Program-made: the position numbers and the translations under genes
NCBI GenBank assembly: GCA_026414565.1
Contig: JAOAIT010000029.1
Span: forward strand, 1-64,000
Source of the DNA: Verrucomicrobiia bacterium
GTDB lineage: Bacteria > Verrucomicrobiota > Verrucomicrobiia > Limisphaerales > Fontisphaeraceae
Direction: 5' to 3'
DNA: 64,000 nt
Shown: piece by piece, positions 60,671 to 64,000 of the stretch
How positions within the stretch are numbered: the stretch's first letter is position 1
Layout of the letters: each line of letters begins with the position of its first letter
Notes under the pieces: model-generated
Told to the model about the DNA's origin: nothing
The model's database searches: none
The model's input: the letters and a program-made list of their open reading frames with translations, nothing else

Positions 60671-62101
60671 ATGAGCATTCCGCGACAACCCGGATGGTGG
60701 GGTTTGGGGTGGCTTCTGGCCGCATGGTTGGGCGTCGCCGCCGCCCCGGCGCCTCCCGCCTCCGCGGCGCCCGCCAAATACCTATTTGTGGTAGAAGCTT
60801 CCGCCGTCACCGCGCCCTATGCCGAGCGGGTGGCGCTGGTGGTGGCCGATTTGATTGAGCGCGGTTGCGGGGGCCGCATGCAGGGGGGGGATGTGTTCAA
60901 TATCCTGCCCTTCAACGAGCAGATGGATCCCGTGGGCTACACGCGCAAGGTGTGGGACCCGGCCCAAAGCCGTCCCATCAGCAATCTGGCGTTTCTGTAT
61001 CTGCAGAAATACAAGTTCGAGAAAAAGCCCCGATGGGATTTGGTGCTGGCTCTGGTGCAGCAGGTGGTGCGGGAGGAGCGGGATCTCAACCTTTATCTGG
61101 TGGTGTCCGGCCTCCAGCCCATCCTCGGCACACCTTTTGATGCGGAGATCAACGCCGTTTTGCGCGAGCAGGCGGAATCCTGGCGGACGCGGCGCGGGGT
61201 GGGCGTGATTGCGCTGGTGGCAGAGCGGGGCCGCCTGGTGGATTGGGCCGTGGGGGCCGCCGAGCCGCCTGCGCCCGTGCGCCTGCTGGCCCGGATGCCG
61301 GAGCCGCCGCCGCCCAAGCTGGTGAGTCCCGCGCCCCCGGCCGTGGCGCAAACCTCAGCCCCGCCTGCGCAAGTGACGAATGTTCAGAAAACGGCCGTCA
61401 AGCCACCGCCCAAACCGGTGCCGCCGCCCACGAATACAGTGGCCCAGGTGACACCGCCACCGCCTCCGCCGCCCAAACCGGAATCCGCAAGCCCCCCCAA
61501 AGAACAGCCGCCGCCCCAGCCATCGGTGGCAGAACCCAAGCCGCCCGAAGTACCCGAGCCTCCGAAAGTCTCGGTGATTCAAACTTCGGCGCCGGTGGTG
61601 CAGAAGCCTGCTCCGGCGCCGCCGCAACCTGTCCCGCCGCCCAAGGTGGAGGAGCCGCCCAGACAGACTCCCAGCATATCGAGCACGGGGGCGGCAGGAG
61701 TCGTTTCACCGCCCGCGCCTCCGGCGACGGCACAAACCCAGGCCCTCGTCACGGTGCCACTGCAGATTATCGCGCCGCAAACATCACCGGAAACTGCTTC
61801 CGGCCCCGGCGGCGCGTCCACCACGATGACCGCAAAAGTCGAGGGGCCGTCCGGCGCCCCCACCAACGCGCCCCCCCCTGCCCCGCCCGTCCAGACGGTG
61901 GCAATGGTGCCGCCGCCTGCGCGCACCCCCTTGGGCCTTTTGGCGGCGGGCGTGGGCCTGCTCGGTTTAGCGGTGTGGCTGGTGATCATCTGGCATCGGC
62001 GCACGCGCCCGGCGGCGGCCCCCAGTTTGATCACGCAATCCATGGAACGCGAGCGGCGGAAAACCGGCCCGGAAGCCAATCAAAAGCGCATGGGGCCATA
62101 G
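60671..62101 (+). CDS. Exported/membrane protein: vWA-like N-domain, proline-rich linker, C-terminal TM segment
   Basis: A 476-residue protein. A signal peptide (GWLLAAWLGVAAAPAPPASA) precedes a ~200-residue domain opening AKYLFVVEASAVTAPYAERVALVVADLI, similar in outline to von Willebrand A folds but lacking a DxSxS metal site. A long Pro/Val/Ala-rich region (about 220-415) follows, then one TM helix (GLLAAGVGLLGLAVWLVII) and a short basic tail. ATG 60671 is chosen because of the upstream GGAGAGGCAGGC; the frame from 60629 has no ribosome site. It may span the periplasm to contact another envelope protein. Confidence 0.7.
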   Translation: MSIPRQPGWWGLGWLLAAWLGVAAAPAPPASAAPAKYLFVVEASAVTAPYAERVALVVADLIERGCGGRMQGGDVFNILPFNEQMDPVGYTRKVWDPAQSRPISNLAFLYLQKYKFEKKPRWDLVLALVQQVVREERDLNLYLVVSGLQPILGTPFDAEINAVLREQAESWRTRRGVGVIALVAERGRLVDWAVGAAEPPAPVRLLARMPEPPPPKLVSPAPPAVAQTSAPPAQVTNVQKTAVKPPPKPVPPPTNTVAQVTPPPPPPPKPESASPPKEQPPPQPSVAEPKPPEVPEPPKVSVIQTSAPVVQKPAPAPPQPVPPPKVEEPPRQTPSISSTGAAGVVSPPAPPATAQTQALVTVPLQIIAPQTSPETASGPGGASTTMTAKVEGPSGAPTNAPPPAPPVQTVAMVPPPARTPLGLLAAGVGLLGLAVWLVIIWHRRTRPAAAPSLITQSMERERRKTGPEANQKRMGP

Positions 62102-62205
62102 CGAGGCGGCGTGCCCCCATGCGCAAGAGTTGCGACAGGGAGGTTTGAAGACTGATTGGCGCGCAAGCCGGAGCTCCGGAAGGAAAAGGTGGGCGGTTGG
62201 CCAAC

Positions 62206-62691
62206 TTATTCCTTCAACAACCCGGTTTGTTTGGGCGTGAGGAACAGCTTGAGCACGGCCTGCGCTCCCTCCAGCCGCACGACGGCCAGGCCCCCCTTGG
62301 GCAGGGAAACAGTTGCCGGCGATTGCACATGCAGCAACCGGGCCAGATGCAGGGAGAGGGAAGGATTGTGCCCCACCATCAAGACCTTGTCGAATCTGGA
62401 TAACTCCTTGAGCCAGGCCTCGAATTCACGGGTGCTGCATTCATTGAGGAGATGGTCGGTCTTGTGCAGCTTGAGGCCCTTTTTGCCGCGTTGCAACTCC
62501 TCCAAAACATATTCCGCCGTCTCCACCGCGCGCACCAGGGGACTGGTGAAGGCCGCGTCCAATTTGATCCCCCGCCCGGCGAGGAATTGACCGATGGCCC
62601 GGCTTTGCGCAATGCCTTTCTGGGTCAATGGCCGCCCGGCATCCGGCGTCCCCTCCGCGGCTTCTGCATGACGCAACAGGTAGAGTTTCAT
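62206..62691 (-). CDS. sixA: Phosphohistidine phosphatase, SixA-like histidine phosphatase
   Basis: A 161-residue histidine-phosphatase-fold protein. It starts MKLYLLRHAEAAEGTPDAGRPLTQKGIAQSRAIG, with the catalytic RHAEA, and has TSPLVRAVETAEYVL and VLMVGHNPSLSLHLARLL (second catalytic His). The length and order are typical of SixA, which dephosphorylates phosphohistidine in relay proteins; specificity in this lineage is unproven. Lies on the opposite strand to the flanking genes. Confidence 0.85.
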   Translation of the reverse strand: MKLYLLRHAEAAEGTPDAGRPLTQKGIAQSRAIGQFLAGRGIKLDAAFTSPLVRAVETAEYVLEELQRGKKGLKLHKTDHLLNECSTREFEAWLKELSRFDKVLMVGHNPSLSLHLARLLHVQSPATVSLPKGGLAVVRLEGAQAVLKLFLTPKQTGLLKE

Positions 62692-62927
62692 AGGAAAATT
62701 AAACTCCGGTGATCAGTGGCTGACAAGTGCGGGCGTGTTACATTTTGCGGCAGGTCACGCTGGCGCCGGCCGAGGGGGAAAAGGCACAGGGCCACGCAAG
62801 CCATTGTGAATCAATGGGTTGGAGCGCGGCCGCCGGATGTCGTCTTCTGCAACTTTCCACTGGCGGGAGAAGCGCGGGCGTGCCTAAACTGGCTGGCGGT
62901 ACGGAAAATGCTCCGTATTCGGTTGTT

Positions 62928-63923
62928 ATGGCTGTGGCTGGCAAAGTTGAGACAAAGGCCTCCACCAAACTGCGCATGGTGGAGTGCGGCGGATGTCGCG
63001 CCAAGGTGTTTATCAGTGGTCAGTTGGCGCCTTTTGAGACGGTGCCCTGCTCCAAATGCGGGCATCCGGTGATGGTGCCGGTGCGGCTGCGGCAGTTTGA
63101 ATTGCAAAGCATCATCGGCAGCGGCGGCATGGGCACGGTGTTTCGCGCCCACGACTTGATGCTGGAGCGGCAGGTGGCGGTGAAGTTGATGCGCAAAGAG
63201 CTGGTGAATGATCAGGAGGCGTTGCAGAACTTCATTCGCGAGGCGCGCACCTGCGCGGCTCTCAACCACACCAACATCATTCACGTGTACACCTTTGACC
63301 AGTATGAGGAGCAATACTACCTGGTCATGGAGCTGGCCGACTGCGGCAGCATGGACCAGCGCATCGAAAAGGAGACGCGCCTGCCCGAGCTGACCATTTT
63401 GGACATCGGCATCAAGGTGGCCTCGGCTCTCGACACCGCGCTGAAGCATGGGCTGCTGCATCGGGACATCAAGCCGGGCAACATCTTGTTTAACGCGGAG
63501 GGGGAGCCGAAGCTGATTGATTTTGGCCTGGCCGGCAGCGCCGATGTGAATCTGGCCCACGACGGCACCATCTGGGGCACGGTGCGTTATGTGGCGCCGG
63601 AAAAAATCCAGCGGCAGGGGGAGACGTTTTTGTCGGACATGTACAGCCTGGGCGCGACGTTGTACCACGGCCTGACGGGCCACGTGCCGTTTGAGGCGGA
63701 GACGGATGACGCGATTTTGATGGCGCATGTGAGCATGGAGGCCACCCCGCCCGATCAAGTGGTGCCCGATGTGACGCATCCCACTTCGGAAGCGATCATT
63801 CGGATGCTGGCCAAAAGCCCGGTGGATCGTTTTCAGAGTTATGATGAATTGATCATGGCGCTGACGGCGGCGCGGACCAAGCTTCTGTTTGCCAAATACC
63901 ACACGCCGCACGTGGAGATTTAA
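62928..63923 (+). CDS. Cytosolic Ser/Thr protein kinase with an N-terminal zinc ribbon
   Basis: A 331-residue protein. Residues ~15-45 hold paired cysteines (VECGGC and VPCSKCGHPV) of a zinc ribbon. The kinase domain follows directly: GSGGMGTVFRAHD, AVKLMRKEL (Lys), HRDIKPGNILF (catalytic Asp), DFGLAG (metal Asp), YVAPEKI and YSLGATLYHGLTGHVPFE. There is no TM segment or extracellular sensor, and the protein ends at the end of the kinase domain. ATG 62928 is chosen because the zinc ribbon begins just after it; the frame from 62727 looks non-coding before this. Substrates unknown. Confidence 0.87.
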   Translation: MAVAGKVETKASTKLRMVECGGCRAKVFISGQLAPFETVPCSKCGHPVMVPVRLRQFELQSIIGSGGMGTVFRAHDLMLERQVAVKLMRKELVNDQEALQNFIREARTCAALNHTNIIHVYTFDQYEEQYYLVMELADCGSMDQRIEKETRLPELTILDIGIKVASALDTALKHGLLHRDIKPGNILFNAEGEPKLIDFGLAGSADVNLAHDGTIWGTVRYVAPEKIQRQGETFLSDMYSLGATLYHGLTGHVPFEAETDDAILMAHVSMEATPPDQVVPDVTHPTSEAIIRMLAKSPVDRFQSYDELIMALTAARTKLLFAKYHTPHVEI

Positions 63924-64000
63924 GCGGCGGATTGCCCGGGCTTGAATCAGTGCCACCGTCCCATCACGTTGGCGGCCAGCCTGCCCTTCGGACGAATCAA

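Overview
The window is high-GC bacterial DNA (low to mid 60s percent by eye). The gene families fit a verrucomicrobium, probably order Limisphaerales. The pointers are a Gld-type ABC transporter operon with DUF4340 and GldG proteins, a DUF1559-like pseudopilin, secreted DUF5703/GH95-like and GH116 glycoside hydrolases, an FG-GAP protein and a eukaryote-type HisA. The taxon is inferred from these families, not from a marker gene.

Layout. 1-1446: a tyrosine recombinase running off the left edge, starting about 100 bp from the 3' end of tRNA-Thr(TGT), so probably the edge of an integrated element. 1518-3879: HprK-like ATPase, ThpR and an aldo/keto reductase. 3976-10067: two large secreted glycosidases. 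10143-16173: a GNAT-like protein and a four-gene Gld-type ABC operon ending in an intrinsic terminator. 16425-23763: ion antiporter, HMA-domain protein, UroD-family protein, FG-GAP protein, panB, heptose kinase-type PfkB protein and thiG. 23882-33402: YggT-like protein, cyclic-nucleotide-binding protein, three hybrid histidine kinases and a CHASE2 adenylate cyclase. 33617-41364: hypothetical and envelope genes, an MMPL exporter with a lipoprotein, and a GntP permease.

41782-55815 is the most interesting part: a type III-B CRISPR-Cas locus, all on the + strand. It has cmr2(cas10)-cmr3-cmr4-cmr5-cmr6-cmr1, a 21-codon ORF, a CARF-adenosine deaminase fusion (Cad1-like), a Nudix hydrolase, a Card1/Can2-like CARF nuclease, a leader of about 410 bp and an array of 22 repeats and 21 spacers. 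From cmr6 to the nuclease every junction is an ATGA overlap except a 7-nt gap before the deaminase. Cas10 keeps its HD and GGDD motifs, so target RNA should trigger cyclic oligoadenylate synthesis. That signal should activate the deaminase (predicted ATP to ITP) and the nuclease, while the Nudix enzyme is well placed to act on the deaminated nucleotide. No cas1, cas2 or cas6 lies in the window.

55935-63923 returns to ordinary chromosome: pseudopilin-like protein, glycosyltransferase, His6-type HisA, small membrane protein, class I aldolase, proline-rich membrane protein, SixA and a zinc-ribbon Ser/Thr kinase. All calls rest on reading motifs in the sequence; no database search or structure prediction was run.
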